A stretch of 29,513 bases of DNA from Byssochlamys sp. IMV 00236 (Eukaryota; Ascomycota; Eurotiomycetes; Eurotiales; Thermoascaceae), in NCBI GenBank assembly GCA_001931875.2, contig MSJH02000402.1, forward strand, positions 1-29,513, read 5' to 3'. The notes below the pieces were generated by a model. It searched no databases, was not told the DNA's origin, and worked only from the letters and a program-made list of their open reading frames with translations. Below are positions 9,714 to 19,714 of this stretch, piece after piece. The position numbers were made by a program, and so were the translations under genes. The first letter of the stretch is position 1. Each line of letters opens with the position of its first letter.

Positions 9714-10776
9714 TAATACATATAGCGTTGGGAGGTGAAGCAACACCGTGCTCCTTATTCAAAGGCGCACTTGTAAAGAAGTATGTATAAACATTGTCTT
9801 TGGCAGAATCTTCTGCAAGTTTTTCCAAGTAGAACATTTCACCGATAGGCATACCAAAACCACCAAGAAAGGCTGAGTCTATTTATAATCGTTAGTCCCT
9901 ACTTGATATATTATCTTTCTCTCTTACGGCAAGAGTCACTCCAGTCCTTGGGAGGAAAGGCTTCAAAGGGGAAGCAATCGGAAGCAACTGCAGCAAAGTG
10001 GTGATCCCATATCCATCGATATGTATCTTGACATGCCTTAACGCCAGCGCATTCAGGTTGATGGGCGTCTGGGATATGTTCCTTTATTTTTTCACCATGT
10101 TTCTCATAGGCGGCGATCCAGCCAGTACGAAGTAGAAGGATATCACCAATCTCAAAAGTGACACCTTGTGCAGCAGCAACTTGATCCAACTCTTCAACAG
10201 GGATTTCAGTGTACTTGAGAGGATTAAAATCAGGCTTATTTGTTTCTGCCCATCTGCCATAATCAAGTAATACAGCACGTCCAGCGATACCACGTCGAGC
10301 CATGTGATGAATACCCAAACGGCCACATTTATTAAGGATATCTGAAGGCTTGACGCCATTGTAAAAGCAGCCAGAGCCAATATGACATAAATGGCAGAGA
10401 CCATCCCATTGGGTAGAAGCTTGGGTATTGAAATTTTGATAGACATCATCGAATGCTAAGGCTCCCTCTATCAAAGGCTTTAAATGGTGCTCAAGTCCAC
10501 CTCTTCCAAGGAGAGTAGGGTTTGGTGATTCAAGTTTCCAGTTGAGTGGGAACATGGCTCCACGGCGAATGTATTTAGCTGCCTAATAGATCGAAAAGTA
10601 AATACTAAGAGAGAAATAGAGAGAATTGTCCTGCTTACATTGGCTATTCTTTCTTCTGTCAATAGATTGAGTGTACCAAGATTGTCATCATCACCCCATA
10701 AACCCCAAGCGGTATGATCAGGGTATTTGCTATCAATTGGTAATTCGTCGTAGCTAGGTAACTTGTTATTAGCCAT
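9709..10776 (-). CDS. Cyclase family protein (kynurenine formamidase-like)
   Basis: Three exons (10776-10639, 10582-9928, 9878-9709) give 320 residues. The N-terminus (WGLWGDDDNLGTLNLLTEER) and the remainder match the eukaryotic branch of the cyclase family (Pfam PF04199), whose founding members are metal-dependent amidohydrolases such as bacterial kynurenine formamidase. The usual metal motif HxGTHxDxPxH is replaced here by TQWDGLCHLCH at about residues 103-113, as in other fungal members that start with QWDG. GRAVLLDYGRWAE, GDILLLRTGWIAAYE and the C-terminal FLGGFGMPIGEMFYLEKLAE are conserved blocks. No signal peptide or membrane segment, so it is probably cytosolic. The substrate is unknown; formamidase activity should not be assumed. 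Confidence 0.9.
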
Positions 10777-11089
10777 GTGTGGTTCAATAAGTTTTAGAGG
10801 CGCGTAAAGCGGATAATCACTCTTATTTAAAGGAAAGTGAACAAGACAAAAAATCCCGCCTTACTAATATATTTATCCATATATTCCCACTCTGTCATGT
10901 TTTATAAAGTTCTCCGTTTAAACTCAAAAAAATAGTCTGCTTGATTTATTCGGATTCACACATTTTATTTGTGCATGTTTAATTCCCCTGTTTGCATTAT
11001 ATTTATGATATATGATTGACAATGATTTATTATCACATACGAGAAACTATTGATGTCAAACTAACCGATATTATTGTTTATAAGCTCTT
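10777..11089. other. Upstream region of the cyclase gene
   Basis: AT-rich, with T-runs and no open frame of length. It should contain the cyclase promoter. A short plus-strand coding-like stretch (ETIDVKLTDIIVYKLL, about 11044-11091) leads into the relic listed next. Confidence 0.4.
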
Positions 11090-12067
11090 ATGCGAGTTGT
11101 AAGAATATACATACATATCCACTCAGACGGGAACAAGTAGGGCCGAAATGAAGCTATGAATAAAAGAGGAAGCTGCTGGATAACTTTGTACCGATTGAAA
11201 AAAATGCTTCCATTGAGAGTTGATTGCCTGAAGAGAAGCTTTCGTACTGAAACTGGGCCAAGTGTTTGAAGGATTGAATGGAGGATCAACCAAGCGTCAG
11301 TGCATCGTTTGGAACGGTTTGTGGTATTTACACACTAGATACCTCTTATATCAATTTAGAAACTTATTTATGTAAATGGTTAAGAAGTCTCACAGAGGTA
11401 TAATTGCAAGAGGAAACGCTCTGACATTAACAATGATAAGCCAATATAACATTTAATAAACACATCATTCGTTTGTTCCATTGACTTTTACGTTTTAATA
11501 TTGTTATCTTAATATCACACATTTGCTACTCGCTAAAGTCCAAGGGCCGAGAAAGCCGTCTAATTTGGCAGGATGGCATATGTCATAAACTTAGAACGGA
11601 TAGGCTTTGGGGATGGTTGTTCAAGACGGCTCGATTTATGGAATTCCATCCAAGTAGGCTCTGAATTATGTTGTTCATATTAGCTGAGTATAGATGAGAA
11701 AATGATAGATTCTTGTGAGGTGCCTGTAAGAAAATATTGGGTAGCAACACTTCATCAAGGGAAGCTGTGTAAACGATTACTATTAACCAATTTTACATCA
11801 AGAGTTTCTAGTACAGAACTGATTTGGTGCTCCATCCATAGTGATTGACATATTTCAACCTAATGCAAAGTCTAGCCAAGACTATTTTATACTTTCCAAA
11901 GCATTTCTCGGGCAATGTTGAGAGGTAGTCCGTTTATGGAAGAAATGATGTATAAATGCCATTTCCCAAAAATCAATGCCGCATTTATGAAGAATTATGT
12001 CATTTCAAGATATCGCGTCTACTATATGCGCCGTATAATGAGCTATGGAGTTATACGAAAAATGTAA
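11090..12067 (+). pseudogene. Chain of broken plus-strand frames, unknown
   Basis: Several protein-like frames follow one another on the plus strand. 11090-11269 reads MRVVRIYIHIHSDGNK, a TAG, then NKRGSCWITLYRLKKM. 11278-11403 reads MEDQPSVSASFG. 11573-11848 reads MAYVINLERIGFGDG, a TAG at 11681, then KYWVATLHQGKLCKRLL. 11915-12067 reads MLRGSPFMEEMMYKC. None is long alone, but a near-continuous series of 40-90 codon frames on one strand is more than I expect from AT-rich spacer. No family recognised. This may be a decayed gene or transposon, or a real gene with introns I could not place. Confidence 0.3.
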
Positions 12068-12071
12068 CGTT

Positions 12072-12496
12072 TTACGATGTGGTATTTAGTGTGTAACTGT
12101 ATCGTCGACTTTCAGTGCCCGTGCACAAATGCTCTATAGGGTAGTCAGACCCTTTTAAAGTTTTTAACAAAGAAGCATAGCAGTTATCGAAAGCATGATT
12201 AACCCTTTTGGATATAATAATTCCTAACCTTTCTCTAAGCACTTTTCCTAAATCTTTGACTACCACTTTTTAATCCCATACTCTGAGAGTCCTTCTCTTT
12301 TTGTCTGTTGAACGTGGTAAGCATTTATGCTGGTAAAGCTTAATTTCATTTGAAATAATGCTTGACTGATGAAGCATAAGCTTATGGTTAACTTACTGAA
12401 AGAACAAGATTGATGCTTGCTAGCCATGGTTCTCAAAGCTGTTTGTTCTATGTTTATCAATATCGGAGTCTGGAGACAATATTGGCCAAGAGTCAT
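12072..12496 (-). other. Minus-strand frames upstream of the CNH gene
   Basis: Two minus-strand frames abut: 12496-12260 (MTLGQYCLQTPILINIEQTA) and 12266-12072 (VVVKDLGKVLRERLGI, ending SYTLNTTS). A GT-AG pair can be drawn inside the first, from GTAAGTTAACC to TTTACCAG, but joining then meets a TAA. If real, its start would be only 54 bp from the CNH start, in divergent orientation. More likely this is relic sequence or the CNH promoter. Confidence 0.2.
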
Positions 12497-12550
12497 TGCT
12501 ATTTTTACTCTTTTCTTTTTTCTTTTCCTTCAATTTAACACAAGTATATC

Positions 12551-14343
12551 ATGTCAAATGATATTTGTTTAAACGTAGGCAGGTCAAGCAATGCTTTAAA
12601 TTCAGGAGGAGAGATACTTGTGTCGTCACCACCTCCTTATTCAACCGAATATGAAAACTACGACTTTGCAAATACTAATCCTGCTCATCTCCAGTGGTCA
12701 CCTGAACACCAACAGTCTAACGAGGATGTAACAGAGGTACCGTAACAAACTTGGGGATAATTCAATGCTAATTTTATGGATAGTCCGGCCAACTTGCCTC
12801 TTTACAGTTAAAAGTTATCACATCTATTACTGATCCATGGCAGAGTACACCTTTTGACTGTAGTTGTGTCTTGGAGAATCGATTTTTACTACTAGGATAC
12901 AAAGAGGGTGTACAATTAATTGACCTAGACAATAGCCAACTAAAGCCCCAGATCATCATCTGGACACGGGTCAGACAGATACGGGTGATTGAAACCTGTC
13001 GAATTATTCTCATGTTGACAGATCGTCATAAGCAGATACGATGTTATTCTTACGACGCCATCTTGAAACTCATATACGGAGTATTATCACTTGATTGGTC
13101 AACAAGACGTGATAAAGCTCATGATGTGCCTTCACTTAAAGACTGGCAACAGGTAGCTACAAAGTCAGCACTGAATACATTACCTGAAGAAGAAGAAGAC
13201 GTTCCGATATCAAGTATAAATAGTTTCAGTTTAAGTTTGAAGGAAAGGTTGGCAAGGAAGCAAAAGGAAAAAGTGCCAGTGAACAAGCAAACATGCTTCT
13301 TGGTAGACCAGCCCGCACTTTCAAAACCATACTACGTGTGTGACAACTTGATATTACAAGAGTTCTATTATAAGCTTTCGGACTCCAAAGAGTCGATCGA
13401 CATACAAATCTATCAAACATCATCCTACCTCTTTGCAGCTGTCCTTCATCGTGATAAAATAGTACTTTGGCAGAAAAAAAGGGATCATCCATTACGGCAT
13501 TTTTACAAGTTTAAAGTATTTTGGATACCGACAGAGGCCAAATCGATTGCCTTTGCAGACGATAGAACTACGCTTCGACATATCATTGTCGTATTTACAA
13601 CAGAGGCGACTTCAATTGAGCTTCGAGACAGTAAGGTGCAGTCAGTCGCTATTGACTCCACATTACGAAGGGTCTACGAAGCGACATGGATTAAGGAGCA
13701 ATTTGAGCATCACCTTGTACAACCACGGCAATTTAATCCTAACAGTAATAGTATCTCATTAAGCGAAAGTTATAATTTACCCTACCCTTCACTGCCGGCC
13801 AGTGTGAGCATACCACCTATCCAGTGGACTCTGATGCAACAACTTCCCTTTTACCCAGACGATCTTCCACCAACGACGCTTACCACCGATTACTCCATTC
13901 CACCTTCCTATACCACAGTCATTACAGCCTTGCCCACATCAGCACCGCCTGATCCTGTTGCTCTGCCCTCTGCCGCAGCACCTCAGCTATTTTTTGCTAC
14001 ATTTTCCAAGCAAAGCTTCATCATTGACATAACCGGTAATTTGTATTCCACTCAAGTATATCGTTGGACAGAAGCTCCGAATCACATAGAATTTATTCAG
14101 CTCGATATGAATATCAATCGCTGGTATGCTGTTGGCTTTGGTCCTACGACTGTCGAAGTATTGGGCATGAAAACAGGCAAACTGATACAAAAAGTAATGC
14201 ATGGAGCTTCTGTAAAGTTTCTAGGCCGATGGAATGAGACAGTGATTGAGGAGGATAAAAAGACTAGAGTAAGATTTAAATCTTTGGTTTGGAGCTGTGC
14301 AGCCAAGGAGAGGTCTCATGTATACATGCTATGGAATCAATAA
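12551..14343 (+). CDS. CNH (citron homology) domain protein
   Basis: Two exons (12551-12736, 12808-14343) give 573 residues. The first 60 residues are polar and contain a PPPY motif (residues 27-30), the kind of site bound by WW domains of Nedd4-type ubiquitin ligases. From about residue 70 to the end the protein reads as a CNH domain, a beta-propeller-like fold found at the C-terminus of fungal Rho GEFs, GCK-type kinases and Vps39 relatives. Landmarks are NRFLLLGYKEGVQLIDL, RVRQIRVIETCRIILMLTD and LFFATFSKQSFIIDITGN. A proline-rich insert lies near residues 350-400. No kinase, RhoGEF or PH domain precedes it, so this is a CNH-only protein. It may act as a scaffold in small-GTPase or trafficking pathways; that is inference. 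The downstream neighbour is convergent with a 24-bp gap. Confidence 0.85.
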
Positions 14344-14344
14344 A
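14339..14344 (+). terminator. AATAAA overlapping the CNH stop
   Basis: The TAA stop at 14341-14343 sits inside AATAAA (CAA TAA A). Cleavage 10-30 bases downstream would place the transcript end inside the 3' coding end of the opposing LACTB2-like gene. Confidence 0.45.
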
Positions 14345-14363
14345 GCTTTTGTACATACATTTA

Positions 14364-14369
14364 TTTATT
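14364..14369 (-). terminator. AATAAA overlapping the LACTB2-like stop
   Basis: On the minus strand the stop TAA (14370-14368) runs straight into a second TAA and an ATAAATAA tract, so AATAAA starts at the second base of the stop codon. Confidence 0.45.
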
Positions 14370-15354
14370 ATAAATTATTCTGGTTAACCCAATACCACTT
14401 GGAATTTATAATGTGGGGATAATTCTCTTGTACAAAGTCATAATGTTTTGCTGTCTTGGCTTTTCCATCTTTATGTAGTTTGTAGAGGTGCAAAACGACG
14501 CTTCTAGCAGCAGGAAGATGGAGTGATTCGGGGTAATCCTTGTACAGAACTTTAACAATTTCCATGGGCGTCCAGCCATCTTGTTGATTAAATAGCTGTA
14601 TAATCTGGTCTTCTCTTTCTAAGCGATGTCGAATGTATTCATTTATCTTGTCTGTTCCATTCTCAATGACAGGTCCATGACCAGGGTAGAGTCTCCTTGG
14701 CTGTAGCCTGGCTAGTTTATCAAGCCCAGAAAGATATTGATGCAAATCCTCAAATATGGTACTTCCTTGACCCAGTACACAATCTGCAGTAAATAGACTT
14801 TTCTCTTCCTCTAACCAAAACGTGCAATGGTCTGAAGTGTGTCCAGGTGTGTAGATCACTTTAAGTGTCGCGTCATCCACTTTAAATGTTTGTTCATCTT
14901 TCAGAGGTAGGACAGAGATGTCCTGTGGGAAATCCTTCAAATGATCTATATGTTTACCAGAGGGCAGAGGAAATTTGTGTACTCGAATTTGCTTTTTTGG
15001 ATTAAGAATTGAAGAAGATAAGATATCATGAAGACCACCCCAGTGGTCAAAGTGACCATGAGAGATGATGATATCAGATATATATGCATCTGCTTGAATA
15101 TCTTTAAGAGAATTTTCAAGGAGAGGAGTGTATTCTGATACGCCTTGACCACAGTCAATCAGTAGCTTCTGAGCACCTGCACCCAAAATATACGTATTCG
15201 TGCCTGAAATGCTTGTTATTCACTAGCCATTTCTTACAATATATCAGTCGTATTCACCTTGTAAAGTAACCTTTCCAGGATTCAAACCAAGCACTCTCCA
15301 TACTCTGGAAGATAACTTCGAAAAGGTTGGTATGGATACGAGAGCTTCTGTCAT
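14368..15354 (-). CDS. LACTB2: LACTB2-like metallo-beta-lactamase fold hydrolase
   Basis: Two exons (15354-15258, 15203-14368) give 310 residues. The splice joins KVTLQG to TNTYILGAG, which restores the conserved NPGxxTLQGTNTY block of the LACTB2/CG12375 family. The metal motif HxHxDH is present as SHGHFDHWGG (H81, H83, D85, H86). Further ligands are in YTPGHTSDH, TADCVLG and YPGHG. The C-terminal winged-helix-like part (TPMEIVKVLYKDYPESL to ARSVVLHLYKL) is also typical. Human LACTB2 is a mitochondrial endoribonuclease acting on single-stranded RNA, and this one may share that activity. I see no strong targeting peptide, though the N-terminus has several Ser and Arg. Tail-to-tail with the CNH gene. 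Confidence 0.93.
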
Positions 15355-16206
15355 TTTTGTATCAGAATAAAAAGATATAAGATTACCAAATTTCAGAAAA
15401 TCCTGTGGAAAAACTCTAAATATCCGAATTTCTACTTCAAATTCAGACGATATTAGACGACTTGCGTACCTGTTTTGTACAGGATAAAAAAGGAAATTCG
15501 AGTAAAGACCAACACTACATGCACCAGAAAATAGGATAATGTAAATACGAATTTATACCTTTTAAAGTTTAAAATGTGCTAAATGTTTATTTTCAAATCT
15601 TCAACAAAACTCACAGTTCATCATCAATTTCAATTTCTTCTCACAAACTATATCTTTCTTATTTCTCAGGTAAGATGTTATTATTATTCTTCCACACTGT
15701 AACCAATTCTTTGATCGTATGCGAAAAGGTACGGGCGTGTTGTTGACTGAATCCATTGTAAGTATGATGCGATAAATAAATGGATGGTCAATAAACCATA
15801 TTAACAAATACGTTGGCTTAAACTGAAGAGAACAGTCGTGTGTATCTTAAAGTGTTATCAGACGTTGACTTGATCCATCAAAGTGATCAGCAGGCTTAAG
15901 ATGTCAAAGAGCCATATCAATAATTTGCAAGCAGACGAGCGTAGTTTTACGGACCCACTTAATTTCACACACAAACATATCTGTTTAGTGATACTCTATT
16001 GTGTGAGAATCGTTAGATAATTGTAAGACGAGTTATAATTCATAGAATGTCTTCACTCTCACGAACTCACAAGTTCATAGATTAAGGAATAGAATACAAA
16101 GGATATTTCTATATCCATCATAAACAAAGGCCAATTTTGATTTGAATTTTTATTCATGGGCACACGTTTAATACAAATTGAAGTGGTTAAGGATTTTTTT
16201 TAGGAT
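15355..16206. other. Intergenic: LACTB2-like promoter side
   Basis: An 852-bp AT-rich spacer between two minus-strand genes. It holds the promoter of the LACTB2-like gene and the 3' flank of the NAC alpha gene. No convincing coding or RNA gene; the longest frame (minus strand, 15807-15601) looks like chance. Confidence 0.5.
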
Positions 16207-16735
16207 TTACATAGTAAGTTCCTATATTCAAAGAAGGCTATTAGTATCAGGTTATATTACTTGTTTTATAAATCCATACCATGATGGCGTTAACAACATC
16301 GTTATCGTTGTTCTTGAGAGCCTTGATAGCCTTGGCGCGGGAAACGTTGGCTTGGTTAACAACCAATTCAATATCCTTTTCTTCAACACCTTCAGCATCA
16401 ACTTCTTCTTCTTCTTCTTCAACAGCAGCTTGAGCTTCTTCAGCAGGCTTTTCTTCGGTCTTTTCACCTTCAGTGGCGAGTTGTTGTTCCAAAGCAGCTT
16501 GTTGGGCACGAGCAGCCATGTCATCAACAGACATTTCACCAAAAACAATGTGAGTGTCGGAATTGACGCTCTTGAAGACTTCAGGTCTGTTGATGGCGAA
16601 GACAATACCTCTACCACGGGTGAAGGTGACGCGGGTAATGCCATTGACGGGCTTCAAGCCAAGAGAAAGAAGAGACTTGCGAGCCTTTTGTTCAGCACGA
16701 GATTGAGCGGAAACTTGGGGGTTCTCTGCAGACAT
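16207..16735 (-). CDS. EGD2: Nascent polypeptide-associated complex subunit alpha
   Basis: Two exons, 16735-16280 and a tiny 16221-16207, give 156 residues. Without the last intron the frame would end in VWIYKTSNIT; with the 58-bp intron (ATG/GTATGG to GAATATAG) it ends NAIMELTM, the usual end of NAC alpha. The NAC domain (about residues 12-75: QKARKSLLSLGLKPVNGITR, RGRGIVFAINRPEVFKS) pairs with the beta subunit. An acidic linker of consecutive glutamates follows, then the C-terminal UBA domain (about 115-156: KDIELVVNQANVSRAKAIKA). The complex sits at the ribosomal exit tunnel, shields nascent chains and limits mistargeting by SRP. A TATAG directly before the ATG may be an acceptor of a 5' UTR intron. 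Symbol after yeast EGD2. Confidence 0.96.
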
Positions 16736-17038
16736 CTATATTTTTTAGTTTAGCTTTAACTCTTTTAGGTACATATAGAGTAGAAGACTGAAACTGAAAT
16801 GGGAGACGATCGAGCAAATGAAAAAAAGGTAGGAGAGTGCACCAATTATTATAGGGGCTAATGTGAACCATGTACATTGTAGCCATTGAGCCAAAATGAC
16901 GCGCTGAATAAAGTGAACTAAATTATCCATCCCACCTCATTTTTTTCATCCATCCATTATTTAATGTATATACATCCTCGTCGTTTCCATACAGTTATCC
17001 AGTCTTAATGCTACTCTGTCCATGTTGCCTCACTTACG
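16736..17038. other. Promoter region of the NAC alpha gene
   Basis: About 300 bp upstream of the NAC alpha start. It contains pyrimidine-rich stretches on the minus strand and a possible leader intron ending at the start codon. No gene seen. Confidence 0.45.
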
Positions 17039-17326
17039 TTAGGTTTTTGGAGAAAGAGCTGGGTGAACGGTTGAGGCTCCCCCTTGCGGACAACTCTTAG
17101 TACCCCTAAAAAGGTATCCGAGCTCCATTACAGCACAAATGAAGAAAGTCCGACATTTACAGCTCTGGATAAATTTCTTTAAGCATTTTATGCGGGTTTT
17201 TTTCACGAATGCAGCAAATTTGTTAAAGAGAACATCAACATCTAAGGTTTCTTGTAAACAATTGTTCTTTGATTGCCATTTTTCTATAAGCAAACAACTG
17301 GCGCGCTCAATGGCGATGATGCTCAT
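17039..17326 (-). CDS. Small hypothetical ORF, possibly broken
   Basis: An ATG-started frame of 95 codons, MSIIAIERASCLLIEKW to ALSPKT. The middle (DVDVLFNKFAAFVKK) looks helical and real, but the C-terminal third is unconvincing. After the seven-A run near 17191-17197 a different frame reads NPHKMLKEIYPEL, and a third frame farther on reads VLRVVRKGEPQPFTQLFLQK. Both look more protein-like than the ATG frame, suggesting a frameshifted or spliced gene. No family recognised. It lies about 90 bp downstream of the chalcone-isomerase-like gene on the same strand. Confidence 0.35.
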   Translation of the reverse strand: MSIIAIERASCLLIEKWQSKNNCLQETLDVDVLFNKFAAFVKKTRIKCLKKFIQSCKCRTFFICAVMELGYLFRGTKSCPQGGASTVHPALSPKT

Positions 17327-17416
17327 CTTGAATTAGCAATCATTATCTTTTTCACTTTGATTCTTAAAAACAATACTTATTAAAGAAAGATAGATATCAA
17401 AAAGATTCATTTGTTT

Positions 17417-17422
17417 TTTATT
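17417..17422 (-). terminator. AATAAA overlapping the CHI-like stop
   Basis: The minus-strand stop TAA (17420-17418) is embedded in AATAAA (AAA TAA A). Confidence 0.4.
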
Positions 17423-18520
17423 TAATCAACCTTTCGAATCCATCGGAAATATCCTTAAGCGCTGCCTCACTTGAAGGTGAAATAGGGCTCAGGTATCCCA
17501 TAATAAAGTTTTTGGCCACCCACTTATTATCCACGATCCCCCACTCTTTCCCCTAAATAAATAGTATGTTAGATACAGATTATAAAGGAAGGATGGGTTA
17601 TTTCATACTTCATAAACTATTTTCAATCCGCCTTCCTTTGTCTTTGTAAATATAAATTCTGTTTGCTTCTTCACATTCATATTAACGAACTTTGACTTGA
17701 AATCTTGAATGGCCTTTAAAACTTCTCGCTCTTCATCTTCAGTCAATGATTGTGCCTTCAAACGTTGCATAAATAAGCGTACAAAGCCATCACGAAGATG
17801 CTGTGTGTTGGTAGCTCGAACGGGCACTAGGGATTATTCAAGCGTTTTAGTATACAATTAACAACCACATTAATTATTTTTGTTATTACCAAGGCGTATG
17901 CTTATGTCATAAGGCTGATCAACTAAGTTATTAGCCATTTCCTCGTTTTCAAGGAACTTTTGTCTATCAAATTCCTATCTATGGTTACATATTTGTAAAA
18001 CATGAATATTTATGTATATGCATATACTTACTTTAAAGCCATCCAAATTCTTTAACGACTCGATATCATCAGTTTTCATATACAAACCGAGTACATAAAC
18101 ATGCATTTGAAGGAATGTAACTGTACGTACACCTAAACCAATCAACTTTTTCCATTCGTTGTTGCCCGTATTCAAGAAAATGGGAAATGACAACTTGGAA
18201 GCAGGATCTAAAAGAAGTCAATAAGGGTGAATACAATGGAGTATATATACCTTCAACAGTCCCAGCATAACCAGGCGCTTCAGCAGACGCGGGCTCTTGC
18301 AAGGCTAAGCAAGCTCCTGCAAACCCAATGCCAGCTGTAACACCAAGCAGTAACTTTGAATTAGATGCTTGAAACTATGGTAACATTAGAGATTATGCTG
18401 TCTAATTTCAAACTACACACAAATTACTTTCTTGGAAAATGTTGTCACATATTGGCGTTGAAACGTTCTAAAGGTGGTTCCCTTTGCAGCATTCAAGAGA
18501 GGACGCGAAAAACGAAACAT
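17418..18520 (-). CDS. Chalcone isomerase-like mitochondrial protein (AIM18/AIM46 type)
   Basis: Six exons (18520-18428, 18374-18251, 18207-18032, 17974-17890, 17826-17609, 17552-17418) give 276 residues and join in frame at every boundary. The first 31 residues (MFRFSRPLLNAAKGTTFRTF) are basic and hydroxylated, a mitochondrial presequence. A short hydrophobic segment follows (LLLGVTAGIGFAGACLAL, about 38-56), a likely inner-membrane anchor. The rest is a chalcone-isomerase fold domain: FPIFLNTGNNEW, GLGVRTVTFLQMHVYVLGLY and the C-terminal VAKNFIMGYLSP. Fungal relatives AIM18 and AIM46 affect mitochondrial inheritance. They are thought not to be flavonoid enzymes, and members of the fold may bind fatty acids. 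Exon 4 needs the second of two adjacent AG sites (ATAGATAG) to stay in frame. Confidence 0.93.
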
Positions 18521-18737
18521 GAGTGACTAGGGTCGAAATGAGAGGTAAAAAAGCAGTTTCGAGCTTGGACGCACCTGGGCCAAAACAATTTGATTGGTCA
18601 GTTTCTTTCACTCAGTATAATTGGTCGGTTTTTTTTGCTTTTAAAAAGGACCTTTCTCTTCAACCTTTGTTATCATAGATACATAGAGACAAGTCACTGA
18701 TGAAGTATACATTTTACGTTTTATTTGTTTATCGTAC

Positions 18738-18780
18738 ATCAGATGACACTAATATTGTGTATCAAATGACAATAATATTG
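18738..18780. repeat. Imperfect 20-bp direct repeat
   Basis: Two copies of a 20-bp unit (18738-18757 and 18761-18780) match at 18 of 20 positions with a 3-bp spacer. They lie about 220 bp upstream of the CHI-like start codon and could be a tandem binding site or simple sequence duplication. Confidence 0.5.
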
Positions 18781-19237
18781 ATAATTCACTGCAGATAAAT
18801 AACAGTCATAGATATTCTCCCTATAAAAACTCTCTTTAAAACCTTGCTTCAATATGCAGCCCTTTTCTTTCTACTTTACAGGTATTCATAAATGTAAAAA
18901 TGTAAAAAAGCCTCTGAGATGAAAGTACTCAGTTAATTGATGAGGTTTATCTACCCAAAGACCCAAATAACAACGATGTGTACAACAAAAAAAGGTAGTT
19001 ATAAGATATTTGGAATAGTATGTGCTCATACACTATTTGGTGTATGACGCGCATGTTGAAACCCATGAGACAAGACGTTGAACGAAAATCAACAATGGAT
19101 CATGATTAAGAATATGGCGTTTGTATGTTTTGAAAAAGAATATGTTCGTAAGCTATAAATTTTCATTTTTACAAAGATGCTAAAGAAATATTATAGCATT
19201 AGCCAATTAAATTGTGTAAAAGGAGACGCACAATCAA

Positions 19238-19480
19238 CTAACAAAAAAAAGGGTGGGAGTTATAGCAATGGATTACACTCGTCTGTTCACCAGCCCCAGT
19301 AGATATAAAAGAATTAATAAGGTAATATAGTCTTATAATTGACAACTTGTCGTGGAAGAGCGACGTCGCTTTCTTGACAAGGGAACGTATAGTCTCTGAT
19401 ACAACTTGTTTGGATGCTTTCGACTGCAGAAAATCTTGTATTAAAAGAAATGTTTGATTTGATAATATATAACGAATCAT
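19238..19480 (-). other. Small ORF of 80 codons, doubtful
   Basis: ATG-started, with a helical-looking centre (QDFLQSKASKQVVSETIR, LVKKATSLFHDKLSII) but an unconvincing tail. No recognised family and no splice evidence. It lies just beyond the REV3 3' end. Confidence 0.2.
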
Positions 19481-19714
19481 ATGTAATGCTTTTTTGAGAC
19501 TATGTGAGATCGGATATTAGACTTACAGTTCACTTTTTGTAGCTTAGAATACACAATGAGTGGTTTGAGGCTTATTCTATAGATGTTTCCGAAATACAGA
19601 CAAGTGAATTTATTTTCATAATTTTGTATATGGCCGTTGCAAACGAACTAAGCTGTCTGATTTCGCGTTAAATAGGGAGCAAGATTATCTATTAACCACA
19701 TATTCAATGGTATG

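Larger units (their letters stand above)
18521..19714. other. Intergenic: CHI-like promoter side and REV3 3' flank
   Basis: A 1.2-kb AT-rich spacer between two minus-strand genes. It holds the CHI-like promoter, an imperfect direct repeat at 18738-18780 and one small ORF listed separately. No RNA gene recognised. Confidence 0.5.

Noticed and set aside
16178..16753. A 191-codon plus-strand frame over NAC alpha
   Set aside because: Phenylalanine-rich mirror of the glutamate-rich NAC alpha linker.
1049..18971. An identical 16-base word at 1049-1064 and 18956-18971
   Set aside because: One exact 16-mer pair in 29.5 kb of AT-rich DNA is near what chance allows, and the flanks do not match.
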